This document shows positions 16,406-24,124 of a stretch of 64,000 bases of DNA, piece by piece (the stretch's first letter is position 1; each line of letters begins with the position of its first letter). The position numbers were made by a program, and so were the translations under genes. Where the stretch lies: NCBI GenBank assembly GCA_021413975.1, contig JAIOPJ010000039.1, positions 62,001 to 126,000 on the forward strand, given 5' to 3'. Origin of the DNA: Gemmatimonadota bacterium (GTDB lineage: Bacteria > Gemmatimonadota > Gemmatimonadetes > Gemmatimonadales > Gemmatimonadaceae). The notes beneath the pieces are model-generated. The model was not told the origin of the DNA and did not search any database. It saw only the letters and a list, made by a program, of their open reading frames with translations.

Positions 16406-16981
16406 TCAGCTCTTGCCGCCCTTGGCGCCCTTGGCCGGGCCGTCCCCGAGACGCGTCGCCACGTCCGTGAAGAGCGCGGCGAGGCCCGCCCGGTCGGTCT
16501 TCGCATGCTGCAGGTCGTCGACGGACTTGCTGAGCTCCGCGCGGAGCCGGTCGTGCACCTTGCCGAGTTCCGCGCTCGCGGCCTTGGCGTGGGCGATGAG
16601 CTGGTCGCGCAGTTCGGCATCGGAGAGGGAGGTCGACTCCTCGAGTTTGGCGTGCCGCTTGTCCATCGCCTTCTGCGCCTCCTTCACGTCGGTGACGAGC
16701 GACTTGAGCGCCGCCACGCGCGCATCGCTCTCCGCCGCCACGCGCTCGTGCAGCGCCTGCGTCTCGCGTCGCGCGAACGCGTCGAGGTCCGCCACCCGCT
16801 TCGCGAACTCGGCGCGCATCGCCTCCTGTTCACGGCTGAGCCGTTCCTCGATGCCCTTGAGCCGCGTCTCGACGGTGCGCATCTGCCCACCGAAGAGGAT
16901 GTCGCGGACCTGTTCGAGGCTCTCCGGCGTGGCTTCCTCAGCCGGTTTCTTCTTGCCGGCGGTGCGGTCGGGCTTGCTCAT
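16406..16981 (-). CDS. Coiled-coil protein sharing a motif with the OmpA protein
   Basis: A 191-residue, charged, almost wholly helical protein with heptad character from residue 35 to 165. It has no signal peptide or membrane helix. Residues 20-48 (ESLEQVRDILFGGQ, then VETRLKGIEERL) match residues 34-58 of the following OmpA protein in pattern: an L-x-x-(L/V)-R-x-(I/L)-L-x-G helix followed by an ExRL repeat. This suggests that both use a common helix for assembly. The ATG at 16981 gives a normal N-terminus (MSKPDRT); the gene ends two bases before the OmpA start. No functional family is recognised. The C-terminus is Lys/Gly-rich. Confidence 0.75.
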   Translation of the reverse strand: MSKPDRTAGKKKPAEEATPESLEQVRDILFGGQMRTVETRLKGIEERLSREQEAMRAEFAKRVADLDAFARRETQALHERVAAESDARVAALKSLVTDVKEAQKAMDKRHAKLEESTSLSDAELRDQLIAHAKAASAELGKVHDRLRAELSKSVDDLQHAKTDRAGLAALFTDVATRLGDGPAKGAKGGKS

Positions 16982-17089
16982 GTCGGGCTCGTGGCGCGGG
17001 TTGGACGACGGCGGGGAGGGGATAATACGGTTGGAGGCGCCAGTCCGCATCCCGCCGGCCGGCACGACCCTCTACCGCCTCCCGCGGAC

Positions 17090-17638
17090 CTACGAGGGCG
17101 CCGACTCGGCGCGTCCGGGTCCGCTCCCGACCGGCTCACGTGCCCACAGGGCGCAGACCGCGAGCGCGAATCCCCACGCCAGGCCGAGTCGCACCAGGCC
17201 CGGTGCCAACGGCCTGGCCAGCGTCACCGCGCCGAGCCGCTCCCCGGCGAGGAACGCGATCGGCCCGCCCACGAGCCCGAACAGGGCCGCGCGCACCGGG
17301 ACGGTCATGATGCTCCGCAGGCTCGAGCGGAACGTCGTCGCGAACTGGGCCCACATCATCAACAGCCAGGGCGGCGACATCCATGCGACCACCGCGCCAG
17401 ACCGGAACCGGTATGTCCCGCTCCACACCTGGAAACCCTCGACCACGAGGCCCAGCGCGAGCGCGAGCAGGATCGCTCGTGTCTCGCGGGCACGGTCGGC
17501 CGAGAGGTGGAGGTGAACGGCGGTCAGCACGACTGCGATCAGGAACCCCGCGATCGGCCGGTCCCAGGCGGCGCCGAGGATGCAGGCGAACCAACCGGAT
17601 TGATAGAGCGCATAGTTGATGCGTTGCGAGCGGGTCAC
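17090..17638 (-). CDS. DUF2878-type integral membrane protein
   Basis: A 182-residue protein with about five hydrophobic helices (residues 10-30, 30-45, 55-75, 110-130 and 145-165). The segments YALYQSGWFACILGAA and PPWLLMMWAQFATTF fit DUF2878 membrane proteins of unknown function. It starts at GTG 17638. The sequence TAGCTTTC lies four bases before the GTG on the same strand, so its transcript may be nearly leaderless. It is divergent from the following four-helix protein. Confidence 0.7.
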   Translation of the reverse strand: MTRSQRINYALYQSGWFACILGAAWDRPIAGFLIAVVLTAVHLHLSADRARETRAILLALALGLVVEGFQVWSGTYRFRSGAVVAWMSPPWLLMMWAQFATTFRSSLRSIMTVPVRAALFGLVGGPIAFLAGERLGAVTLARPLAPGLVRLGLAWGFALAVCALWAREPVGSGPGRAESAPS

Positions 17639-17642
17639 GCGC

Positions 17643-17650
17643 GAAAGCTA
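17643..17650 (-). promoter_or_regulatory. TAGCTTTC box just before the DUF2878 gene
   Basis: Read on the minus strand, TAGCTTTC is followed by GCGC and then the GTG start. It is identical to the box before tRNA-Pro. The close spacing suggests transcription starting at or within a few bases of the start codon. Confidence 0.4.
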
Positions 17651-17742
17651 CTCGGACCCGCCGCGCCTCGATGTTTCCGTAGCTCGCGGCGCCGGACCGA
17701 AGCGTGCATGTTCTCTCCCTCACCGACCTCAAGGAGCGAGTC

Positions 17743-18255
17743 ATGGAGGGTGAACTGATCGCGTTGCGCGTGATCCACGTGCTCGGTGGGACCTTCTGGG
17801 CCGGGTCGCTGCTCTTCATGAGCTTCTTCCTGCTGCCCTCGCTCGCCGAAGCGGGGCCGGCGGCCGGTGCGGTCTCGGCGGGACTGGAGAAACGGAAGCT
17901 GTTGGACTGGCTCCCGGTCGTCGCCCTGCTCACCGTTCTCTCCGGCCTGCGACTGCTGATGCGCGCGTCCGGAGGGTTCGGGGGCGCGTTCTTCCGGACG
18001 ACGCAGGGAGAGGCCTACCTGGTGGCGGCGATCGCGGCGATCCTCGCGCTCGTGCTCGGGCTCACGGTCTCCCGGCCGGCCATGAACGCGGCGGGCCGTC
18101 TCGTGGCGCAGTTGCCGGACGCCGCTCCCGACGCGCGCGCCGGATTGATGGCGCAGGCGGCCGCCCTCCGACTCAAGAGCGCGAAGGCCGTGCGGGTGAT
18201 CGCGTTGCTCGTGCTGCTCTCGGCGCTGGTGATGTCCGTCGCCCGGTACCTCTAG
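17743..18255 (+). CDS. Four-helix integral membrane protein
   Basis: A 170-residue protein with four membrane helices: residues 5-30 (IALRVIHVLGGTFWAGSLLF), about 55-75, 90-110 and 145-168. The first helix has a histidine in a position seen in CopD/DUF2269-type small haem or copper membrane proteins. The motif is too weak to assign a function. The ATG at 17743 is preferred because AAGGAG precedes it by six bases; the upstream in-frame GTG at 17704 has no such site. It shares a short promoter region with the divergent DUF2878 gene and converges with the dehydrogenase gene at 18283. Confidence 0.6.
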   Translation: MEGELIALRVIHVLGGTFWAGSLLFMSFFLLPSLAEAGPAAGAVSAGLEKRKLLDWLPVVALLTVLSGLRLLMRASGGFGGAFFRTTQGEAYLVAAIAAILALVLGLTVSRPAMNAAGRLVAQLPDAAPDARAGLMAQAAALRLKSAKAVRVIALLVLLSALVMSVARYL

Positions 18256-18282
18256 CGGGGCGCGAGGGGCAACACCCCAGAG

Positions 18283-19503
18283 TCAGAACCGGAACGCCAC
18301 CTTCACGCTCCCGCTCCCGCCGCGCTCGCGCGCGGTCGCGAGGGCCTTCCGGTGCTCCCCGAGCGTGAACTCATGCGTGACCAGCCCGGCTAGCTCCACC
18401 CGCCGCTCGCCGATCAGGGTGGCCGCCTCGTTGAACGCGTTCGTGCTCGCCCCACCATGGCCGGCGTGTGCGCCGTAGGCGAGGGTGCCCGCGATCGTGA
18501 GCTCCTTGAGCCAGAGCGGCGTCCAATCGAGTCCGCGCAGCGTGCTCGCGTTGCCGAGCAGCACGATCGCGCCGCCCTGTGCGGTGAAGCGCAACGCATC
18601 CTCCACGCCCCGGGTGCCGCCGATGCACACGTAGGTCGCGTCGAAGCCGCCGACGCCGATCGGTCGCCCGAGGATCGGCTGCAGCAATCGCGCCCCGCCG
18701 GCATCGGCGAGCTCCGGCAGATAGTCGCCGCGCGCCATCACGACGCGCGTCGCGCCGAGCCGCTTGGCGTGCGCCGCCTGGAAGGCGTGCCGCGCCAGCA
18801 CCGTCACCGAGGCGCCCGGCGCGATGGCGCGAAGTGCCGCCACCTGCAGCAGTCCCATGGTGCCGGCGCCGATCACGAGGACCCGCTGTCCCGCTGCGGG
18901 GCGCACCCGGTGCACCGCGTGCACGCAGCAGGCGAACGGTTCGGTGAGCACCGCCTCGGCGTCGGGGACGGCGTCGTGCACGCGCACGAGCTGCGAGGCA
19001 TGCGCGACGAACCACTCGCCCCAGCTGCCGCCGAGCCCGCGGGTGGTCCCGATGAACATGCCGGGCGCGAGGTGCCCGTCGGTGAAGTGCGCGCACCGCG
19101 AGTGATGCCCGGCGGCGCACGCGGCACAGGGCGGCGTGACCCCGCGCGGCTCGCAGCAGAGCAGGGGATTCACCACCACGCGCTCGCCCACGGCGAATCC
19201 GCGCACACCCGCCCCCATCTCGGCGATCTCACCCACGTTCTCGTGCCCGAGCACGAACGGGAACGACGAGAAGGGCGACGCCGACGGACTCGCACCGAGC
19301 GTGACGATGTTGGTGTCGCTCCCGCAGATCCCGCCCATGCGCGTGCGGACGCGCACCCACTCGGGGCCGGGCAGTTCGGGTGTCGCGATCTCGCGGCAGC
19401 GCGTGCAGGCGTGAGGCCCCACGTACAGCTCGCTCGAGAGCGAGCCCGCCGCGAGCGTGAGCAGGTAGCGGGGGATCGGCGCCTCGAACGTGATCGCCCT
19501 CAT
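18283..19503 (-). CDS. Zinc-dependent medium-chain dehydrogenase
   Basis: A 406-residue MDR-family oxidoreductase. The catalytic zinc site includes Cys in GGICGSD and the GHENVGEI histidine-glutamate pair. Structural-zinc cysteines appear in CAACAAGHHSRC. The cofactor fold has VLVIGAGTMGLLQ. The substrate cannot be read from sequence. The gene is the last of a tight minus-strand run beginning with the alpha-oxoamine synthase and follows the lipid-kinase gene by ten bases. It could therefore act as a ketoreductase on the lipid made there, such as a 3-keto-sphinganine-like product, but this is inference. Residues 10-30 are a family-atypical insert. Confidence 0.82.
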   Translation of the reverse strand: MRAITFEAPIPRYLLTLAAGSLSSELYVGPHACTRCREIATPELPGPEWVRVRTRMGGICGSDTNIVTLGASPSASPFSSFPFVLGHENVGEIAEMGAGVRGFAVGERVVVNPLLCCEPRGVTPPCAACAAGHHSRCAHFTDGHLAPGMFIGTTRGLGGSWGEWFVAHASQLVRVHDAVPDAEAVLTEPFACCVHAVHRVRPAAGQRVLVIGAGTMGLLQVAALRAIAPGASVTVLARHAFQAAHAKRLGATRVVMARGDYLPELADAGGARLLQPILGRPIGVGGFDATYVCIGGTRGVEDALRFTAQGGAIVLLGNASTLRGLDWTPLWLKELTIAGTLAYGAHAGHGGASTNAFNEAATLIGERRVELAGLVTHEFTLGEHRKALATARERGGSGSVKVAFRF

Positions 19504-19513
19504 GGCACCGTCG

Positions 19514-20428
19514 TCACGGCACGGCCGCGTCGGCGGGCACCACGAGACGCAGCCCGTTCGGCACGCACGACACCTCGATCGTCGCCGAGGCCGCGCGCCG
19601 GTACTCGCCGTCGGTCTCGTACGCCGGTGCGGTGGGGAAGCGCAGCGTGAAGGTGCGCGACGGTTCGATGTGCACCTCGGGCATGGCCGCGTGCGTTCCG
19701 CGGATCACGGCACCGAAGAGCTGCAGCCGCCGGAACGGCGAGGCGTCCCCGATCGCCACGGCATCGAGCATACCGTCGGTGATGGACGCGTTCGGCGCGA
19801 TCCGGAAGGTGCCGCCGAAGTGCCGGGCGTTCGCGATCACGAGCATGAGGTGGGCCGCGCTCGCCCGGGCCCGCGCGGCGGAGTCGATCGCGATCTCGGT
19901 GCCGACGTACGAGCCGAGCTGGCGCAGTGCGGCATAGGCATAGAGCGCGTCGCCCTTGAGCCACTTGATCCCGGCGACGCTCTCGAGCACCGAGACGTCG
20001 AATCCGAACCCGACGATGTTGAGGAACCAGCGGTCCTCGATCCGCCCCACATCCACCCGGCGATCGATGCCCGCGGCGACCAGCCGTGCCGTGGCGGCCG
20101 CGTCGTGCGCCGGCGCACCGGTGGTCTTGGCGAAGTCGTTCCCCGTGCCGGCGGCGATGAGCGCGAGCCGGCAGTCGGCCCCTGACCGCATGATCGCGTT
20201 CGCGACGTTGCTCCAGGTGCCGTCGCCCCCCACGGCGACCAGGGTGTCGCACCCCTCGGCGATCGCCCGCGCGGCGACGGTCGCCTCCCCTTCGCGTTCC
20301 GTGCTCTGGCGGACGTCGGTGATGCCGACGGCCGCGAAGGCCTCGCGCACGCCGGGGAGCGCGCGCCCCCCGCGTCCGCGCCCCGCCGCCGGATTGACGA
20401 TGACGCAGACGCGCGGCGACCCCGACAT
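19514..20428 (-). CDS. Diacylglycerol-kinase-fold lipid kinase (YegS/BmrU type)
   Basis: A 304-residue lipid kinase. The nucleotide-binding site is VGGDGTWSNVAN (GGDGT motif, about residue 70), preceded by VIVNPAAGRGRGG. LIAAGTGNDFAKTTG is the family GTxNDxA signature. The all-beta C-terminal domain follows (NIVGFGFDVSV). Family members phosphorylate diacylglycerol, phosphatidylglycerol, sphingosine or ceramide. Its ATG at 20428 overlaps the stop of the acetoacetate-decarboxylase-like gene (ATGA). Sitting downstream of an alpha-oxoamine synthase, a sphingoid-base or ceramide kinase role is plausible but unproved. Confidence 0.85.
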   Translation of the reverse strand: MSGSPRVCVIVNPAAGRGRGGRALPGVREAFAAVGITDVRQSTEREGEATVAARAIAEGCDTLVAVGGDGTWSNVANAIMRSGADCRLALIAAGTGNDFAKTTGAPAHDAAATARLVAAGIDRRVDVGRIEDRWFLNIVGFGFDVSVLESVAGIKWLKGDALYAYAALRQLGSYVGTEIAIDSAARARASAAHLMLVIANARHFGGTFRIAPNASITDGMLDAVAIGDASPFRRLQLFGAVIRGTHAAMPEVHIEPSRTFTLRFPTAPAYETDGEYRRAASATIEVSCVPNGLRLVVPADAAVP

Positions 20429-21114
20429 CAGGGAACGACGATGTGCTGCAGCGGGTGGAACGTCTGCAGTCCGTCCTTCAGCCACATCTCGCGGAAGGGC
20501 GTCGTGTTGATCTCGGCGCGGTCGAGCGCCGCATTGAACGGATGGTCGTGCATCATGAGCGAACCGCGTTCGTCCTCGCTCTCGCTGAACGGCCCCTCCA
20601 TCACGATCGTCGACTGGTACGAGCCCGCCGTGTCATGCATGTGGCACTGGTAGTTGTGCGAGACCTTCTCCCACGAGTGGTCCGTGAGATGCATGTCCAC
20701 GATCGGCCTGCCGCCATGCTTGGCCGCGATCCGGACGTCGTGCGGACCGCGGTCGAACGTCAGCTCGATGTCGTGCATGAAGTGCGGGAGGTGCCAGCGC
20801 TCGATCGCGTGCTCGCGCGACGCCTTGGTGGTGGTGCCGAGCAGGAAGGGGTAGAACGCGGCGCGCGGCAACCGGCCACCGGGCGCGAGCCGCGGCGCGA
20901 CGTGCACGGAGTAGATCAGCTCGCCGTAGGCGCCGACCATGGAGTCGTGGAAGTCGAACGCCATCACCGAGAGCACGCTCTGGCCGTGATGCGGCTCCAC
21001 CGGCTGCAGGTGCGGCGGCAGGATCCGGATGGCGTTCGCCGTGGGGATCTCGAAGAAGCCGCCGATCGCGGTGCGGAAGTGGTACTGCACGAACCCTTCG
21101 GGCAACACGCTCAC
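20428..21114 (-). CDS. Acetoacetate decarboxylase-fold protein
   Basis: A 228-residue protein with the ADC beta-barrel outline (GGFFEIPTANAIRILPPHLQ, SVMAFDFHDS, ELIYSVHVAPRL, FYPFLLGTT). In true acetoacetate decarboxylase a lysine in a P-K-K context forms the Schiff base. I see no equivalent, so it may be a non-decarboxylating ADC relative; several such proteins act on lipids or polyketides. GTG at 21114 overlaps the TGA of the upstream gene (GTGA), and its own stop overlaps the lipid-kinase start. The tight coupling to lipid genes argues for a lipid-modifying or lipid-binding role. The function is not established. Confidence 0.65.
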   Translation of the reverse strand: MSVLPEGFVQYHFRTAIGGFFEIPTANAIRILPPHLQPVEPHHGQSVLSVMAFDFHDSMVGAYGELIYSVHVAPRLAPGGRLPRAAFYPFLLGTTTKASREHAIERWHLPHFMHDIELTFDRGPHDVRIAAKHGGRPIVDMHLTDHSWEKVSHNYQCHMHDTAGSYQSTIVMEGPFSESEDERGSLMMHDHPFNAALDRAEINTTPFREMWLKDGLQTFHPLQHIVVP

Positions 21115-22421
21115 AGGATCTGCTCCTTCGTCAGGACGTCGATGAGGATGTCCGCCGCCGTGTCCAGGAGCTCTGGCGTGTGGACGGAGGACACGGAGAT
21201 GCGGAACCGCGACTTGTGCTTGGCCACGGCGGGGTAGATGATCGGTTGCAGGTACAGGCCGGCGTTGAGCAGCGACTCGCCGATCGCGAACACCCGCGGA
21301 TCCTTCCGGATCATCACCGGGATGATCTGCGACGTCGACTCGGCGACGTCCACGCCGGCGTCGGCGAAGCGCTTGCGCAGATGCGCCACGTTCTTCCACA
21401 GCCGGTCGCGCAGCTGCGGTTCGCGCTCGGAGATCTCGAGCGCCTTGAGCACGCCGGCGGTCACGACCGGCGAGAGCGCGCACGAGAAGACGCGCGAACG
21501 GGCGAACCCCATGAGGTAGTTGATGAGGCTCTTCGACCCCGCCACGTACCCGCCCATGCCGCCCAGCGCCTTGGAGAAGGTGCCGACGTGGATGTCGATC
21601 TCGTCATCGAGCCCGAAGTGCTCGGCGACGCCGCGGCCGGTGGGACCGTAGACGAACCCCGAGTGCGCCTCGTCGATCATGATGCGCGCGCCGTGCTTCT
21701 TGGCCACCGCCACCATCTCGGGCAGGTGCGCGACGTCGCCGTCCATGGAGTAGACACCCTCGACGATCACGAGCTTCTTGCCCTTCACGTCGCGCAACTT
21801 GCGGTCGAGCTCGTCGGGCCGGTTGTGCCGGAAGAACCGCGTGTTGGCCTTGGAGAGGATCGCACCGTCCACGATGCTGGCGTGGACGTTCTGGTCCATG
21901 ATGATCGTGTCGCCGGGGCGCACGAGCCCGGAGATGAGCCCGACGTTGGTGCTGTACCCGGTGGGGAAGACCATCGCCGCCTCCTTCCCCATGTGACGGG
22001 CGAGGGCCTTCTCGAGCTGCACGTGCACGTCCATGGTCCCGCTCAGCGTCGGCGAGCCGGCGGAGCCGAGGCCGTACTGGTCCACCGCCGCCTTGGCGGC
22101 GGCGATCACCTCGGGGTGGTACGACAGCCCGAGGTAGTTGTACGACGCGAGGTTGAGCAGCGCGCGCTTCTCGTGGTGCAGCCCTTCCTCGAGGTCGATC
22201 CGCGGCTTGGGAGCCGTCGACATCGCCTGGTAGAACAGGTAGTAGCCCTTCTCGCGCGCGTGTCCGTACCACCAATCGTCGTAGGCGCCGAAGATGGTGA
22301 AGAGGTCGTCACTCGACGAGTAGAAGAAGTTGCTGTAGTCGTACTCCGACATCGCCGCGTTCGACTTGGAGGCGTCGGCGGGCGGAGGGGTCGACTCGGG
22401 AGGTAGCGTCTGGTGGGCCAT
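21111..22421 (-). CDS. Alpha-oxoamine synthase, serine palmitoyltransferase-like
   Basis: A 436-residue PLP enzyme of the AONS group (8-amino-7-oxononanoate synthase, KBL, CqsA, serine palmitoyltransferase). Key parts are NLASYNYLGLS, GSAGSPTLSGTMDVH, VVEGVYSMDGD-like (IVEGVYSMDGDVA), DEAHSGF and the PLP lysine in GTFSKALGGMGGY. These enzymes condense an acyl thioester with an amino acid and release CO2. The 45-residue N-terminal extension (DWWYGHAREKGYYLFYQ) and the lipid neighbours favour a serine palmitoyltransferase-like sphingoid-base synthase rather than biotin synthesis: no bio genes are nearby. The acyl-CoA or acyl-ACP donor cannot be read. The start is ATG 22421. Confidence 0.78.
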   Translation of the reverse strand: MAHQTLPPESTPPPADASKSNAAMSEYDYSNFFYSSSDDLFTIFGAYDDWWYGHAREKGYYLFYQAMSTAPKPRIDLEEGLHHEKRALLNLASYNYLGLSYHPEVIAAAKAAVDQYGLGSAGSPTLSGTMDVHVQLEKALARHMGKEAAMVFPTGYSTNVGLISGLVRPGDTIIMDQNVHASIVDGAILSKANTRFFRHNRPDELDRKLRDVKGKKLVIVEGVYSMDGDVAHLPEMVAVAKKHGARIMIDEAHSGFVYGPTGRGVAEHFGLDDEIDIHVGTFSKALGGMGGYVAGSKSLINYLMGFARSRVFSCALSPVVTAGVLKALEISEREPQLRDRLWKNVAHLRKRFADAGVDVAESTSQIIPVMIRKDPRVFAIGESLLNAGLYLQPIIYPAVAKHKSRFRISVSSVHTPELLDTAADILIDVLTKEQIL

Positions 22422-22477
22422 GGGAGGTCACGCTGGGGTGAAGATCCGGTCTCGGTCTGGCAGAAAGATGCGCACTG

Positions 22478-22509
22478 TACGGCGTTTTGGGGATACGTCA
22501 AACGCCGTA
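22478..22509 (-). terminator. Perfect 10-bp inverted repeat at the end of plsC
   Basis: TACGGCGTTT (22478-22487) and AAACGCCGTA (22500-22509) are perfect complements with a 12-base spacer. On the minus strand the first arm encodes the last residues and stop of the acyltransferase and the second follows it. It could end the plsC transcript or be an operator for the alpha-oxoamine synthase gene, which starts 56 bp downstream. Confidence 0.5.
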
Positions 22510-23217
22510 GACGTCCCGCAGGAACTGCTCCATCCGGCCCCGCACCAGCGCCGCGAGGGCGTCGCGGTCCTCGTAGGTCAGGCCGGCCACGGGGACCGGC
22601 TCGAGGAAGTGGATGTCCACATGCCCCCGCCGCACCCGCCAGTCGCCCTTGGGGTGCACCTCCAGCGTGCCGTGGATGATCGTCGGGACGATCGGCACAC
22701 CGGCACTGATGGCGAGCACGAACGGTCCCTTCTTGAACGGCCTGAGCGCGTAGGACGGGCTGCGGCCTCCCTCGGGGAACATCACCACCGATGTGCCGTC
22801 GCCGATCTGGGCCGCGGCCTTCCGGAGCGAGTTGATGCTCGAGCGGGACTGCTGCCGCTCGATGTAGATCGTGCCGATGGCGCCCGCCGCCCTCCCGAAG
22901 AACGGGATCCTGGAGAGTTCGGCCTTGGCCACGAAACTGATACGGCGCAACCGGGCCGCGAGTGCCAGCACGTCGAATCGCGAGACGTGGTTGCCGACGA
23001 AGATCCGGCTCCCGCCCGTCAGGTGCCCGGTGCCGTGCACCTCCACCGTCACGCCCGACGCCCACAGCAACCCGCGGCTCCAGTTCCGGAACGCGAAGTC
23101 GTAGACGGCCCTGCTGCGGGCCCCGGTCCGGACGCCGAAGAGCGCCGCCAGGAGCGCGATGCCGCCGAAGACGAGCGTGAGGAACGGGAGCGACGCCCAC
23201 GCGAGGATCGATCTCAT
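22498..23217 (-). CDS. 1-acylglycerol-3-phosphate acyltransferase (PlsC family)
   Basis: A 239-residue membrane acyltransferase. The catalytic motif is NHVSRFD (H-x4-D) near residue 77, and block III is FPEGGRSPSY near residue 145. Two N-terminal hydrophobic stretches (residues 3-28) anchor it. The family esterifies lysophosphatidic acid with acyl-CoA or acyl-ACP at position 2. Block II GTIYIERQQSRSS is also visible. ATG at 23217 is the first sensible start, eleven bases after the hydroxylase gene ends. It may provide ordinary phospholipid or act on the lipid produced by the neighbouring genes. Confidence 0.87.
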   Translation of the reverse strand: MRSILAWASLPFLTLVFGGIALLAALFGVRTGARSRAVYDFAFRNWSRGLLWASGVTVEVHGTGHLTGGSRIFVGNHVSRFDVLALAARLRRISFVAKAELSRIPFFGRAAGAIGTIYIERQQSRSSINSLRKAAAQIGDGTSVVMFPEGGRSPSYALRPFKKGPFVLAISAGVPIVPTIIHGTLEVHPKGDWRVRRGHVDIHFLEPVPVAGLTYEDRDALAALVRGRMEQFLRDVYGV

Positions 23218-23228
23218 GCGTGCACGCG

Positions 23229-24086
23229 TCAGTCGATCGGGATGTGTTTCTCGCGACCGAGGACCGTCTCGGCCCGTCTGGACCTGAAGATCGGGAAGAG
23301 CAGTTGGTGGTACCACCGCTCCGGACCCTGCCGGCGGTCGTCGTTGAGACCGTACGCCGGCGGGTACTGCCGCGTGATCCGCGCGGTGCCGAAGAGCACG
23401 TCCCAGAGGAACAGCATGTTGCCGTAGTTCCCCATGTAGTGCCCGATGCCGTCGTCCTGCGTGAGCGCGTGATGGGCGAAGTGCGTCGCCGGCGTGGAGA
23501 TCGTGCGCTCGAGCACCCACGCGAGCGGCCGGAGCGCGCGGTACCGGTAGAGCCACCGATCCCACCGGACCGCCGAATGCGCGCCGATGATCACCGCGAG
23601 CTTCACCACGCTGTAGCCGACGAACACCCAGCCGAACCCGAGATACAGCAGGATGCCGCTCAGCCAGAGCCCCGGCATGAGCGCGTAGTAGAACGCATTG
23701 TTGCGGTAGACCACGCGCACGCTCATGTAGGCGGCCGAGTGGTGGGCGCGGTGCAGCGGCCACATCACCGAGGTGTGCGAGAGGCGATGCCACCAGTACT
23801 GCGTGAGGTCGTCGGCCAGGAGCAGCACCAGGACCATGAGCCACCACGGCCAGGCCGCCCACGCGTCCTTCATGCCGGGCATCGCCAGCGCCGACAGCCA
23901 TTTCGCCGCCGCGAAGACCGCGCCCGAGATGACGGGGAAGGTCACGCCGACGGCCACGTCGAGACGGTTGTCCTCGGAACTCGCCTCGGGGGCGAAGAAG
24001 GTCCCCATCACGAGTTCGGCCACGGCGAAGAGGCCGAAGATCACCGTGACGGCGAGGAGTTGAGTGGTCTGCAGGTCGAGGTGCAT
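23229..24086 (-). CDS. Fatty acid hydroxylase / sterol desaturase superfamily protein
   Basis: A 285-residue polytopic di-iron enzyme. Histidine clusters typical of the superfamily are visible: HRLSH (about residue 105), HRAHHS (about 119) and HFAHHA near residue 211. Four or five hydrophobic segments surround them. Such enzymes hydroxylate or desaturate fatty acids, sphingoid bases, ceramides or sterols. The ATG at 24086 begins MHLDLQTTQ. Its placement upstream of plsC and the alpha-oxoamine synthase suggests hydroxylation of a membrane lipid. The substrate is inferred. Confidence 0.85.
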   Translation of the reverse strand: MHLDLQTTQLLAVTVIFGLFAVAELVMGTFFAPEASSEDNRLDVAVGVTFPVISGAVFAAAKWLSALAMPGMKDAWAAWPWWLMVLVLLLADDLTQYWWHRLSHTSVMWPLHRAHHSAAYMSVRVVYRNNAFYYALMPGLWLSGILLYLGFGWVFVGYSVVKLAVIIGAHSAVRWDRWLYRYRALRPLAWVLERTISTPATHFAHHALTQDDGIGHYMGNYGNMLFLWDVLFGTARITRQYPPAYGLNDDRRQGPERWYHQLLFPIFRSRRAETVLGREKHIPID

Positions 24087-24124
24087 GGGCGGCGTCGCCG
24101 GGAGCGGGATCGCGTTCGGCGCGG

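Noticed and set aside
15096-17516. 806-residue plus-strand open frame
   Set aside because: It is antisense to the OmpA and coiled-coil genes and has no recognisable domain.
21111-22421. Biotin synthesis enzyme BioF
   Set aside because: The fold is shared, but no biotin genes are near. The N-terminal extension and lipid neighbours favour a serine palmitoyltransferase-like role. Phylogeny could reverse this.
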